DNA of 64,000 nt from Gigaspora margarita (taxonomy: Eukaryota; Glomeromycota; Glomeromycetes; Diversisporales; Gigasporaceae): NCBI GenBank assembly GCA_009809945.1, contig WTPW01000658.1, forward strand, positions 200,148 through 264,147, in the 5' to 3' direction. The stretch's first letter is position 1, and each line of letters starts with the position of its first letter. Positions 34,502-46,117 of the stretch are shown here, one piece after another. Below the pieces are notes generated by a model. The model searched no databases and was not told where the DNA came from. It was given only the letters and a program-made list of their open reading frames with translations. A program made the translations under genes and the position numbers.

Positions 34502-35047
34502 TTAATCATTATAAAAGTTAATTTTACATCTACCTCTAATTTTAATTTTACCACTACTTTCTATCATAACTTCACTATTATCTTCAGTTTCTATAATCAT
34601 AATATTTTTCATCGAAAGTTTATCATCATTTAAACCTTTTTGCTTAAAATCATTTGATCTAGAATTTTCACTAGAATTAGAAACTTTAGGAACGTCTTCA
34701 CGTAACTCATCATCAACTTCTTCATCTTCATCATCAGGATCCAAATCAACAAATGAAGAAGGTGAAGGGCCTACCAAAGGAGTAGCGGTAACGGAAGTAG
34801 TAGTAGAAATATCACTGTAAATAATATTTGATTTCGTTCTCTTCTTCTTTTTCTTATTATTAATATATTGTCCAGGACGAGTTCTTATACGCAACCAAAT
34901 TTCAGGATGATTACTCATAATATGGGACTTTGCAGTACTTGGATAAAGAGGAACTTCATATGTCTTTGAACATTCAGAACATTTTCTAGTAGTTTCATTA
35001 ATAAACGGAAAATAAGACCAAACATCATGTTTTTCTTTAGTTGCCAT
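34502..35047 (-). CDS. BED-type zinc-finger protein, single exon
   Basis: 181 aa. The N-terminus has a BED finger: VWSYFPF (aromatic signature), CSEC (Cx2C) and HIMSNH (Hx4H) followed by PEIW, residues about 9-49. BED fingers bind DNA and are common at the N-terminus of hAT transposases and in host proteins derived from them. The remainder is a basic stretch (NNKKKKKRTK), an acidic segment (DPDDEDEEVDDE) and a low-complexity tail; no hAT catalytic or dimerisation region follows. The start is the first ATG. It could be a domesticated transposase N-terminus or a short DNA-binding regulator; the intact frame argues for a real gene. No intron was found. Confidence 0.75.
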   Translation of the reverse strand: MATKEKHDVWSYFPFINETTRKCSECSKTYEVPLYPSTAKSHIMSNHPEIWLRIRTRPGQYINNKKKKKRTKSNIIYSDISTTTSVTATPLVGPSPSSFVDLDPDDEDEEVDDELREDVPKVSNSSENSRSNDFKQKGLNDDKLSMKNIMIIETEDNSEVMIESSGKIKIRGRCKINFYND

Positions 35048-36629
35048 CTTTAATTTTTTTTAAACAAATCTAGAAGTCTTGTGAAAAGTTTACAACTGAT
35101 TGTGTGCGTGTGAAAAATCAATTGTAGATCAAATAAATGTCAGCTGTCAGAAAAATACGTATTATCTGTAGATCAAATAGATACCGTTTTCAAAAACTAT
35201 TTTTTTTCCTCTGCCAATCATCTTCATGTTTTTAACGTCCCTAAAATTGCTTGCAGATATGCCGAACAATACAAATAAAAGTCCGAAGATTATTAATATT
35301 TAAACACGTCAGACATATGTCGAGGTATTACAAAAACGTGATTTTTAAAGGACCTCCAAAAAGTTAATGAGCGAAGAAATAAAAGGATATTGTGTTAAAA
35401 AGAATAACATTTTCTAAAAACTCTCGAATAAAATGATTTAGTCTTCTTATGTTGCCATGTACTCTTAGATTATAATTTGCCAAGAAAATGCAATTTGCAA
35501 ATTTGCCTCAAAACAGAGTAACAGGTAAGTATTTTATTAAAATTGATCTATATTATAATCACCCGACTTAAACCACTCAAATCTAACGGTTTATTACGGA
35601 AGTTCGAGTATTATTGCATTTGATATAATTCATATTACGGTAAATTGCGTCAAATCGTATCGATATGAGTGATGCTAAATTAAAAATTTGAAAGTGAAAA
35701 TTTAAGTAACGAAGTATGAAGTAAATGTAATGTCAGTAAATAGATCATTAAGAACAAAGAAAACATACAATTTATTAACAATTAAAATTATAATATGAAT
35801 CTGAAGTTGTTTCATCATCATTTCTTTTTTTTTTATCTAAATTTTTGGCCATACTGTAATTATGTTAATAGAGTAATCAAAGAAACAAATATCTAATATC
35901 TACATGATTTTGCTATATCCTAACGCGAAAAGACAAATAAGGATTATCATCCAAAACTATATAATTCTTAAAATTTTTAAAATCGTGTACATGTTCAATT
36001 AAGTAATATATATATATTACAATTTTCTACTGAAAACTTAAATATTCACTTACAGGTTTGAACTTGGCGACATTCATGTAAGAATAATTAATTAAAGTAT
36101 TGATAGATAAAAGATAAAATAATGAGATATAATATAGGATAGTTAATTGAAGTTTCAATCTGATCTATTTTGGTCCAGTTCTGGTTTGGTCTATTATGGT
36201 CTATAGTCTCCAATTTTTAAGACTTTGTTAAGTCCAGACTGGTCCAGACCGGTCCGGTCTTAAAACTTAGAGCGGACCAATTTTTTTCGGTTAAGATCGG
36301 TTCTATGACGGATTGATGTTTATTGGTTCAAGACGGGGCCGGATAAAATCCCTAATTGGAAGTGAATAATAAGGAGTTAGCACACTAATGATAAAAAAAC
36401 TTGAAATAATAAAAAAAGTTAAATACTGTATATGAACCTGAAACGTATAGAAAAATTATATATGTTACTATATATGATAATTCATAATAAAGTTTCTCAT
36501 ATATATATAATTTCTCATTAATAGATTGGTTGGTTAATGGTTAGGGTGGTTAGATTTTAACGATATTATATGAATTATATGATATAGTATAAATTTCGTG
36601 TGACCTGAAACCCTGGTGCCAATGACAGT
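35048..36629. other. A+T-rich stretch, no gene seen
   Basis: 36150-36350 is rich in GGTCCAG/GGTCCGG-type words (decayed repeat). Nothing coding was recognised. Confidence 0.4.
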
Positions 36630-37705
36630 CATTTTAGCCGACATCACATAGGGTATTATTAGTTGCAGGTATATATTTTTATCACTTGGCTAAATGAACT
36701 GTCGGTGAAATGATTATCGATGAAAGTGATACGGATCTCTTGAACCCGGGTAAAAATATAGTTTTCCATAAAAAAACGTTATTTTTCAATTTTCCTGGAT
36801 AAAGTTTTTTTTTGAAATATAATTTAAGTATTTATTTCAAAGATTTACAGATTTTATATCTAAAAAACAAAGTTTTCACAAAATATTTTTGTTATCGTTT
36901 TTAAAGTACCGTTAAGTCAACAGGTAAGTAGATCGATTAACGCATTTTAGACTAATTCTTACGAGTGACTTTTTTTAAAACATACTGTAGAAGCCTATTT
37001 CTTTAGTAATATTTTAAGTTAGAATTTTTTTTTTGTACAGCTGAATTTTAAGGTTATAAATATTAGAATATACAATAGAATTTTTCTCTGTCGGGATAAT
37101 GAACTCATTGCAGCACTGGCTTTTTTTCTTTGATTACCTACGAAAATAAAAAGTGATCGATCGACGGATCACCAGCTGTGTTTAAAATTTCAAGTTCAAA
37201 GACTGTTCTTTAGGGTTGTTACCCGGGTTTTACTGGGTAAGATCTCATGAGAACAGGAAAGTGTTTTCAAATTATTAATCTGTATATTATGTATGAAAAT
37301 TATTAAAAACTCGAACGGTTAAATAAATCACGGGACCTCAAATTAGTAGTAAATCAAATTTGGTTAAAGTGAAAAACGGATAAAATTATAATGGTATAGC
37401 TTTGATGTATCAATGTAAAATTGTTTGATGCAAATTTTATATTATTAAATATAAATATTAATAAACATTAGAAAACATTTAATTAATTATTACTTTTTAT
37501 ATTAAAATACATAATTATCGTTATCAAAAAATAATAGTAATAGCATTTGGTGTTAAAAGGTTTTTCAATGATGTGCATTTGAACCTGTTAAGAGGATCCG
37601 CTTTATTTTGACAATCAGTTCACCCGACAACTCACTCAGCCGACTTCACACCAGTGAAAATTTATTAAATAATGTTAAACCTAACCCTATGTGATGTCGG
37701 TTAAA
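36630..37705. mobile_element. ~1.1-kb element with ~130-bp diverged inverted ends
   Basis: GCCGACATCACATAGGGT at 36638 is inverted near 37680, and further in ACTGTCGG(G)TGAA, TGATTATCGAT/TGATTGTC and CGGATC(C)TCTT also pair. The arms are diverged, so the copy looks old. The interior (36760-37580) has no open frame of note. Confidence 0.55.
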
Positions 37706-37925
37706 AGAACTTTCCGTCTATTAAAAGGCTCTTACCAAAGTAACTTAAAAGTAACTTGTAGATGAATACCAGATAAGTATTGTGTATTCAAAATAACGGA
37801 ATGAATCATCCATCACATCCCGCAGTATATATTTTGCAAACTATTCCTTTATATGAATTTTAATACTGTAAAATAATGATGAATGTTTAGAACGATTCAG
37901 ACGATCTAGACAAGACCAAAAAAAG

Positions 37926-38056
37926 TCGTCGTTCACCGTAACTATTTCTGGTATAGGCCGGATGCATAGGGTGGGAACCGCTTTGATGATAGTATACCGC
38001 GTCTGTAAAGTTATAAAGCTAAAATTTCCTACGCATTCATTTAAGTTTACTCCATA
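37926..38056 (+). pseudogene. Open C-terminal tail, ISGIGRMH family, copy 2
   Basis: The frame reads SFTVTISGIGRMHRVGTALM, then IVYRVCKVIKLKFP and ends FTP-stop. It shares ISGIxRMH and its nucleotide surroundings (GATGATCTAGA/GACGATCTAGA upstream, CGTTCACC) with 33105-33299, so both are tails of one unrecognised gene family. Confidence 0.4.
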
Positions 38057-38844
38057 AACAAAAAATTGGTTGTAATAGCCCGAATATATATAGAATACTT
38101 TTTCACATGATGTTTGATCTTAATCCAAAAATGAGGATGTTTATTTATTGTCTGATCGACAAAGGAAACCTCTTGTTTCACCAAAAATGGTTGTAATTTA
38201 CATGCATAGCGGACGTATAATAATTATTTATAAATTAATGTAATGCATAAGATTATGTACAATTTGTGTTCTTTTTGAATCATTCAAAAAGATTTTTTTT
38301 CCTTTCACGTATAAGTATTTATATATATATTATACGTATGTCCTCGTATCTTTTTTCTTTTTCTTTTTTTTTTATTTTTTTATTTTTTTTTTTTATTTTT
38401 AAATTACACTTTATTCCTTTTTTATAATCTGAAAAAAAAAAAAACAATAACGAAGAGAATTTCAATAATGGTTGAAGACATAACGAAAAGTGTGTAAACA
38501 TTTAATAATATTACGTAACATGTACATTGTTTTTGATTTGTTGTTTGTATACCGCATTGATTTGTTTGTTTAAAGAAACATTTCTGCAAACATTATAAGA
38601 AAATCTTTATATATATTCTTTTTTTCCTACGATCGATCGGTTGACATAGTATGCGCAAAGTACAATTTTTTTTAAAAAAGATTTTTTTTATTCATTATAT
38701 TCATTATTAATTCATTTTCAAGAACAATAATAATGATATATACTTTTTGTCAACCGAGTTTATATTAAATTCTTAACATTCCTAACGGTTTTTTTTTCCT
38801 CAATACTAATTTAATTATTTATTTCTTCATTTTATATTAAAAAA
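38057..38844. other. Upstream region of the histone-fold gene
   Basis: A+T-rich with long poly-T (38350-38400). An ATG at 38468 (MVEDITK, then a GTGTGTAA donor-like site) is a possible first exon of the downstream gene but is not proven. Confidence 0.3.
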
Positions 38845-38845
38845 G

Positions 38846-41800
38846 ATACTTATTATATTTCTCAACGGGCTGCCAATACTATTATAGCGGATATTACTCC
38901 TTATCGAATTTCATCCGAAGCATTAGCTGTAATAAACCATTTTCTTGATGAATTTTTATTCTTACTTGTGGAATCTTCTTGTTCTCTTAGCCTGGAAAAT
39001 ATAAAATTATCCATATTAAATGTATTACCTACTCATTTGGGTAAAAATTCTATAAAAGAAGCTGATTTTGAATTAAAAACTTTTTTGGAAAGTGGAAATT
39101 TTGATAAAAATTTAGAAAAAACTGTTGAATTATTGAATCCTTATCCAATACAAAGAATTTTTGAACAATTTCGTATAAAATGTAAATATTATAGCACTTT
39201 AAGTGAACAAAATTTTTCTATTAATGATCGTGATCCTAAAACAATGCCTGGTTTGCATGAAAGTGATGGGATCTATATTTCTCCAAGTTTAGCTATTTAT
39301 ATGACTGCTATATTAGAATATGTTGGTGAACATATCTTAATATTAGTAGCTAATGCTTTAAAACAACAAGGTGATGTAACTATAGCAAAAGCCAATGAAG
39401 TTTATTTGGCTTTGACTGATAGTCAAGTTTTACCTGCTTTTCAACGTACTAGTTTAAGAGAAAAGATGGAGGTATGTTTTTTTAAATAAATATACTTTGT
39501 GTGTGTGTGTTTTTTTAGAATATTTACAATGAATTAATCATATTATATATATATATATATATATATTATATTATATTACTTACATAGGAAACATTATCTA
39601 TACTACTAAAATCTCAAGATTGTAATATTACATTATCACCGACATCACCTATGACTCCTTTATCGGCAAATATTACAGGTAATAAATTCATTCATTTTTT
39701 TTAAAGTATTTGAGAACACTACTAACATTAACGTTAATCAATTTCATAATAATTAAAGATGGTAATATTACGTTTCGATCACTAGGAATTATTGCACCCA
39801 GTAGTCCGATTAGTGATGATGATTTTACATCTCGATTTTCGGAAGGTGGTATCTCACCTAGTAGTATGACTAATGTTGATAATAATACTCCGTTTCGATC
39901 ACCACCTAATAGTCCGACTAAAGTTGATAATACTACGTTTCGATCACCACCTAATAGTCCTACTAAAGTTACGTTTCGATCACCACCTAGTAGTCCAACT
40001 AAAGTTGATAATACTACGTTTCGTTCACCACCTAATAGTCCGACAAAAGTTGCGTTTCGATCACCACCTAGTAGTCCGACTAAAGTTGGTGATATTATAT
40101 CTCGATCACCGGAAGCTACATCACCTAGTAGTCCAATTAAAGGTGGCATTATGATATCTCAATCACCTAAAACTTATTCTCCTACTACTCCAACTACTCC
40201 AACTACTCCAACTAAAATGATACCTAGATCACCAGGTGCTATTCCACCTAGTCCAATTAAACAAAATTTTCATAATGAAATAGGTGGAGGTCCACGAAAA
40301 GGTTCCGTTGATAGCGCTTTGTGGAACAGAAGTTCTGCTTCTCAAAATCAAATATTCGGAAGGACAAGTTTAGAATCTAAGAATAATATAGGAATTCACT
40401 ATTCGAAACATAAATTAAAGGAACGTGATATTAAAAGCATATCTAGTCTGGTAAGTGTTCATTAATTTTTAAGATATTCTCTTAAGATATTCTCTTAAAA
40501 TATTCTCTTAAGATATTCTCTTAAGATATTCTGTTATGATATTGATTTTTTTTTCCTCATAATAACATGATGTCTTTTATTGTATACACAAAATTATTGA
40601 TAATAGGATGAAATAGACAAAGCAAAAAGTTTCGAACACTTAATTTCCAATAACCAAAATTTAACTTTGAAAGTCTCTTTGACATCAAATAGGATGAAAA
40701 CCATTGAGGTAATTATTATTAATATATGTTTTCATTTCTCAGAATTTAAAATCCTGGTAATAATTTCATCGACAAGAATATTTTCGCAACAACTTATATC
40801 TACAGAATAGGTGATTTTAATCGTAAAAAAAAATTATTTAAAATTACCTATTTGTAGTCGGTAAGATGAATATGAGTCGATGAAATGTACTTATTTTATT
40901 AATTACTTATTGTATTAATCACTAATTGTATTATATGCTTTCATCCTTATATACTTTATATACTTTATATACTTTATATACTTTATATACTTTATATACT
41001 TTATATACTTTATATACTTTATATATTTTATATACTTTATATATTTTATATACTTTATATACTTTATATATTTTATATATTTTTTTGAATAGACTCAAAA
41101 ACAGGAGGAGCCTCGGAAATACGAACCTCGTGAGCCAGTAGCTCGAGAACGATTAATTCCACCAACTAAATCTGAATCACAAAATAACGAAGAAGATGAT
41201 GATGATGATCTTGATGAGTTTATAAATGGTGGAAAGAAGAAACCTAAAGAAAGTTTATTTGAATTTTTGAAAAATACTGATCCTGAAGAAATTTTCAATA
41301 AACCAACTGGAAAACTTAAGAGAAAAGATTCAAAACTCGATCTTCTTCAAAAACGTTTATTTGCCAATAAATCTGCTTCTTCTTCTATCGGTCGTTCTAC
41401 AACTGGTCCATCTTATCCTAATGGCAGGCCTCGTCATATTCCTCTTATTCCTTCAGGAAGATTATCAACTTCGGAAATCAGGTCATCATCAAATAATACT
41501 AATACTCTTCATCATAGCAAATCTTTGGATCATTTAAGTACTATTTATAATAGTAGATCAAAGGAAAATAATAATATTTATGATAACCTTTATAATAGGC
41601 AAAAGCCAAGATCTGAATCATTAAAATTTAACGAAGATGATTATAGTATTATAAATTATGAAAGACCATCTAACCGATTTGATACTCAAGATTTGATTGA
41701 TTTCTTAAATACATCAACACCACCAAATGATGCTACATTCACAGAAAAGAAGGAAAAAATATTTACAAAATTATTGTCAAAATTAAGAATATCATCCAAA

Positions 41801-42982
41801 GGAAAATATAATAACGGTTCACAAAGGTCTAATAATAATAAATCTGTGAATAAACCTAAATATATTAAGATTCAAATTCCTGAAATATTACGTAAAGAAG
41901 AAACTCAAGAACAAAAAGATAATAATCACCGTGTTCAAGAAAATTACGTTATTAAATCGGTTAAATTGAATCCATTACCAGTTAGGAAATCATCATTGAA
42001 ATCATTAAAAGGTGCTAAACATGATGATAAAAATCTTTCAACAAATAACCTCTTACATACTCCATTGTCGAATAATGATTCAATTTCAAAATCTAATGGT
42101 GATAATAATATTACCATTGTTAATTATAATAATAATGGGGATGTTAGTAAATCTAATATTATTAATAATGACATTAATATTGTTAGTACTACTAATGATA
42201 TTAGCTGCGCTAATAACATTAATAATACTAGTAATAATTATCATAGTAATGATATTATTGGTATCAATAATAATAATATTAATAACAATGATGTCGATAT
42301 TGTTAATGATAAAGTCACTATCGTTGATGATGATAAAGTCACTATCGTTGATGATGATAAAGTCACTATCGTTGATGATAAAGTTACTATCGTTGATGAT
42401 AAAGTTACTATCGTTGATGATAAAGTTACTATCGTTGATGATAAAGACGATAGAGATATTGACAAAAACAATAATGACGACGATACGAAAGAATCTGAAC
42501 AATTTAAACAACAAACAATTAGTTATACTACTAATAATAGTGATGTTGTTAATGATAAAGTCATTATCGTTGAAGATAAAGATGATGAAGATATTGACAA
42601 CAAGAATAACAATAATGATGATGATACGAAAGAATTTGAACAATCTGAACAATCTAAACAACCAATAATTGATCATACTATTGATGATATTAATGATAGT
42701 GATGTTGTTAATGATAAAGATATTATCGTTAATGATGATAAAGATGATCAAGATATGGATAACAAGAATAACAATAATGACGATTATACAAAAGAATTTG
42801 AACAATCTAAACAACAAATAATTAATTATACTGTTGATAATTTCTTACATGATATAATTTTCATGGAACCTGAAATTGAAGAATCTAACGATGAATCAGA
42901 ACAAAATTTAATCTCGGAATTTACTAATGATGAACTATTGGTTGTAGAATGGTTATTAATTGGTTCCGAATTGGTATTATAG
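38846..42982 (+). CDS. Histone-fold-like fungal protein with repetitive C-terminus, 5' end unresolved
   Basis: Exons from an acceptor at 38845: 38846-39471, 39588-39678, 39759-40450, 40607-40708, 41093-42982; phases agree throughout. About 1,130 residues are visible, the first exon is not. The N-terminal ~110 residues (ISQRAANTIIADITPYRISS, EALAVINHFLDEFLFLLVES, then LPTHLGKNSI) look like a histone-fold helix-strap-helix, known from memory in conserved, uncharacterised fungal proteins. Next come Ser/Pro-rich repeats (FRSPPNSPTKV, exon 3), a conserved-looking ESLFEFLKNTDPEEIF segment, a basic region, QDLIDFLNTSTPP, and a ~400-residue Asn/Asp-rich tail with DKVTIVDD repeats. The product is probably nuclear and DNA- or chromatin-associated; this is inference from the fold. 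The frame is intact to the TAG at 42980. Confidence 0.75.
39870..40090 (+). repeat. In-frame SPPNSPTKV repeats in exon 3
   Basis: Units of 33 or 45 bp encode FRSPP(N/S)SPTKV with or without DNTT. They are in frame, and S/T-P density suggests a phosphorylated disordered segment. Open frames on the other strand here are shadows of the repeat. Confidence 0.85.
40471..40532 (+). repeat. Intronic 13-bp repeat
   Basis: AAGATATTCTCTT is repeated about five times just after the exon 3 donor. Confidence 0.8.
40947..41083 (+). repeat. Intronic 9-bp microsatellite
   Basis: ATACTTTAT repeats about fifteen times with a few T-for-C changes, ending just before the last acceptor. The long pyrimidine-poor run may affect splicing of this intron. 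Confidence 0.9.
42308..42445 (+). repeat. In-frame DKVTIVDD repeats
   Basis: Six units of 24 or 21 bp (GATAAAGT(C/T)ACTATCGTTG plus one or two GAT codons) lie in the Asn/Asp-rich tail, with looser copies (DKVIIVED, DKDIIVND) further on. All keep frame. Confidence 0.9.
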
Positions 42983-45092
42983 ATTAAAATGGTGGGTTCT
43001 AAGTTCGGTTAACGGCTCGCTAGCCGATCGAGAGTCGAACTAAGTTACCGTATATATAGATTTATGTTTAGAAAGTAAAATTTTTTTTTTTATTGTAATA
43101 ATTTGATCTAAAAACATGTAATTTCAAATATTTTGTCTAAAAAAAAAAAAAAAGCAAGGGGTTAGTTAAAAATTATTTAAAAAAATAAAAAATAAAATGG
43201 TTAGAAAATTTTATATCGAATAAACATAAGTTTAAAATCCTTTTGAAATTTGATATCATGTTTTCACTCAACGTTTTACATATGTTATACAACACTATTT
43301 TATTGGCTTTAAATAATGATTAACAAAAATATAATACAACAGGGTTCATGGCATGCCTAGAGATGATTAATTCCATCAATTTCACCAATTCAACGTTAAT
43401 TTCATTACTCCAATTTTATTTCACCAGCATCTTTAGGCATGCCTATAGCATGCCATTAATTATCATATATACTATAATGACGATTTTATATTCTTTAAAC
43501 GTTAGGAAACTTTTTTTTATCCAATTAAAATTAGTCCAATAAATCATGTGGTTATGGCATATATTTGACACGAAATTCATGCCAAGAACCTGTGAAATTC
43601 CCGCCTTTTATATAATAAAAATCATCAATTTCACTCATACTACATAGCAAATTCCGCGGACACGTGATTTTAAATCAATTACAGAACAGGATCAGGTGAA
43701 ACGTGAAAACGAAACAAAACCTTCTGCGTCTTAACAAAAAAATTACTTGTAGAATTTTAAGGCTTTTGTTAACGTCGTCTGAATGCTCACCCCCTTACCC
43801 TAATATCGAAAGCGATCTGCGATTTATTTTTGGCCAATAGAATTTTAATGTAGTTACTATGTATAATATTTCACCCTAACCCGATCTAAAAAGTGGATTT
43901 CACCCTGTTCTAATATAATTTGTAATTCAAATAACTTTTACATACGAGTGACACTCAGCAAAAAACCTGTAAGTAAACAAATCAGATCGGATAAATTGTC
44001 ATTTTGTGTTTATATTAAGTCCGTTATTTAAAGATTTTCCATGAATGTTACATGTTATACAGCACTATCGGCTTTTAAAATAATGCAATAATTATAACAA
44101 TACAAAAATATATTCGGATCTCATCACAGGAGGTGCAATTTTTGTATACATTTTCCTGTTCTAGATTTTTTTTAATAGTTTCTTTTATGAATTTTTTAAA
44201 ATTAAAAACCCTAATTTGGGTATTGTATTAAAAGTGGAATTTAAGTGGATTCGGAATTTATATATAAAACACCCCATTTAGTAGGTTGATTTTATCATAT
44301 GTACACCCTAACCCAAATTTAACTAGGAAATTCCAATCCCCTTAAATTTCATTCCCACCTACGACGTTAATACTATATATATAGTTACCTATTACAGTAT
44401 TTCTTTTAAATTTTAGTTATTACCGTATAGGCTCGAAATAACGCCCACCTGCACGTTATTTCGAGTACGCCTATGTGCGTTATTTCGAAAATATAGGTTA
44501 AATAAACACCTTTTACAGTAATTATAATAAGTATTGCAAGAAATAAAAAGTGCTCATGAACTGGATTTTGTACTTAATAAACCTGCTTTTACCAACTTAT
44601 AATTGTCTAAATCTGAAGAACAACTTTTGTTAGAACGTAAATGTTAACCCAAATTAGCTCCAGTGCACTTCTTATTGGCTATGTTTTTATAGAAGGATGC
44701 GCGTTAATTCGAGACGCACATGGGCAACTGCATATGCTATTTTTGAAGATCCCAATTTGCATATTACATAGCAGATAGCAGATAGTTATTTTAATGATTT
44801 ACGTATCTTTAAAAATTATATCTATATACATGAATTATATGATAGTTAAATATATGTACTGTACGTATTTATAAAAAAAAAATTTTTAATAAAATAGATA
44901 TTGAGAAATATTTTTTAAAGTGACTAAGTTAAAAATAATTAGAAATATATTTATTTTACAAAAAGAAAATAATAATTTATATTATACAGTACTATTTATA
45001 TCAATAAATATTTTTATAATTATTTAAAGTATTTTTTTAATTTTTGTATATTTTACTATATATTATTGTACGACAATGTTGTTATTGCCATA
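42983..45092. other. 3' flank and repeat-rich stretch, no gene
   Basis: Holds a probable MITE (43340-43592), TTTCACCCT(A/G) motifs near 43870-43910 and a partial element at 44423 (CCGTATAGGCTCGAAATAAC, TA on its left) that appears to lack its right end. No coding region recognised. Confidence 0.45.
43340..43592. mobile_element. Probable MITE with CAGG(G)TTC...GGCATG ends
   Basis: CAGGGTTCATGGCATG at left pairs with CAGGTTCTTGGCATG (reverse complement of the right end). GGCATGCC words recur inside. The flanks do not match, so the call rests on the inverted ends alone. Confidence 0.5.
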
Positions 45093-45222
45093 CCAAAATT
45101 TTGATCGTATTTGTACGGTTGAGTTTTAAAATTCTTATTAGACAGAGCCGATATTATAATCAGCTCTGTCTAACAAGAATTTTAAAATTCAACCGTACAA
45201 ATACGTATGATCAGAATTTTGG
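45093..45222. repeat. 130-bp near-perfect palindrome
   Basis: CCAAAATT(T/C)TGATC, TTTGTACGGTTGA, TTTTAAAATTCTT and TTAGACAGAGC on the left arm pair with the right arm around a 14-base centre. It would extrude as a long hairpin. Probably a fold-back transposon. Confidence 0.8.
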
Positions 45223-45305
45223 TGCGACAGTACGTAACAGCCGGACAATAATACCATTATTGTATGGATGGATAAAAAAATATCGGTACGGTGGTATAGA
45301 TATAT

Positions 45306-45554
45306 GGGGGGGTGTCAGTAGAAACCAGGCAAATTGTTTCTAAGTAAATTTTTTTTAGACTTTGAATTAAAATATCTCAACAACTATTAAACCAAACTTG
45401 ATAAAATTTTTTTTATTTTAATTCTATATAGTTATAGAATTAATATAAAAAAAAATTTATCAAGTTTTGTTTAATAGTTGTCGAGATATTTTAATTTAAA
45501 GTTTTAAAAAAAACTTACTAAAAACCATTTGCCTGGTTTCTACTGACACCCCCC
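45306..45554. mobile_element. Fold-back MITE, GGGGGGTGTCAGTAG ends
   Basis: GGGGGGTGTCAGTAGAAACC followed by AGGCAAAT is inverted at the right end and ATATAT flanks both sides. The interior is a second palindrome (ATATCTCAACAACTATTAAA against its inverse). Confidence 0.75.
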
Positions 45555-45564
45555 ATATATCAGT

Positions 45565-45636
45565 GATCAAACCAAATACCTGTCAGAGATATATGGGCCG
45601 CAACGCGGCCCATATATCTCCGACAGATATTTGATC
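45565..45636. repeat. 72-bp palindrome with GC-rich tip
   Basis: GATCAAA ... GAGATATATGGGCCGC, then AAC, then the inverse ending TTGATC. The GGGCCGC/GCGGCCC tip is unusual in this A+T-rich DNA. Confidence 0.8.
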
Positions 45637-45866
45637 CGATAACTGATATACACCCATGCCACTGTACCGATCCACCATACAATAACTTATAAATATAGTA
45701 ATTTATCTATTATATTTTGTTAGTTAAAATTAATAATTTATCTACTATATTTTGTTAATTAAAATTATAATATAGTAATTTTTTATTTTAAATAAAGTTA
45801 ATAGTTTATTTAAAAAAAAAAAAAATAGGTATAAAATAAATTTGTATATAATTTATAAGATTTGTA

Positions 45867-46117
45867 CCGTAAATTCTCGAAATAGAGAGCATCTGCGCGC
45901 TATTTCGCGTACGGCCATGGGCTTTATATTGAATATAGGTTAATTTTTTGAACTGCGTATTACAGTAAGGTCAATATGTTTTAATAAATTAAACTATACA
46001 CGTAACATGATATTAATGTATAGGGGGTGTGCGTTATTTCGGGACGCGCATGGGCGTTATTTCGATGCTATTTTTTGGGGGTGCGATTTTCATGCCTGAT
46101 ATTTCGAGAATTTATAG
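45867..46117. mobile_element. Mariner-like MITE (CCRTA family), TA target
   Basis: Ends C(C/T)(G/A)TAAATTCTCGAAATA inverted, TA on both sides. Internal GCGTTATTTCG motifs repeat. Same family style as 395-668. Confidence 0.7.

Noticed and set aside
39688-40149. 153-codon minus-strand frame with GLLGGDRNV repeats
   Set aside because: Antisense shadow of the in-frame SPPNSPTKV repeats of a well-supported plus-strand exon.
42012-42817. Long Ile/Leu/Met-rich frames on both strands
   Set aside because: Alternate readings of the AAT/GAT-rich low-complexity tail; the 571-codon frame continues the upstream exons.
45044-45343. 99-codon frame across the palindrome cluster
   Set aside because: It runs through both arms of a palindrome and into a fold-back end; no coding signature.
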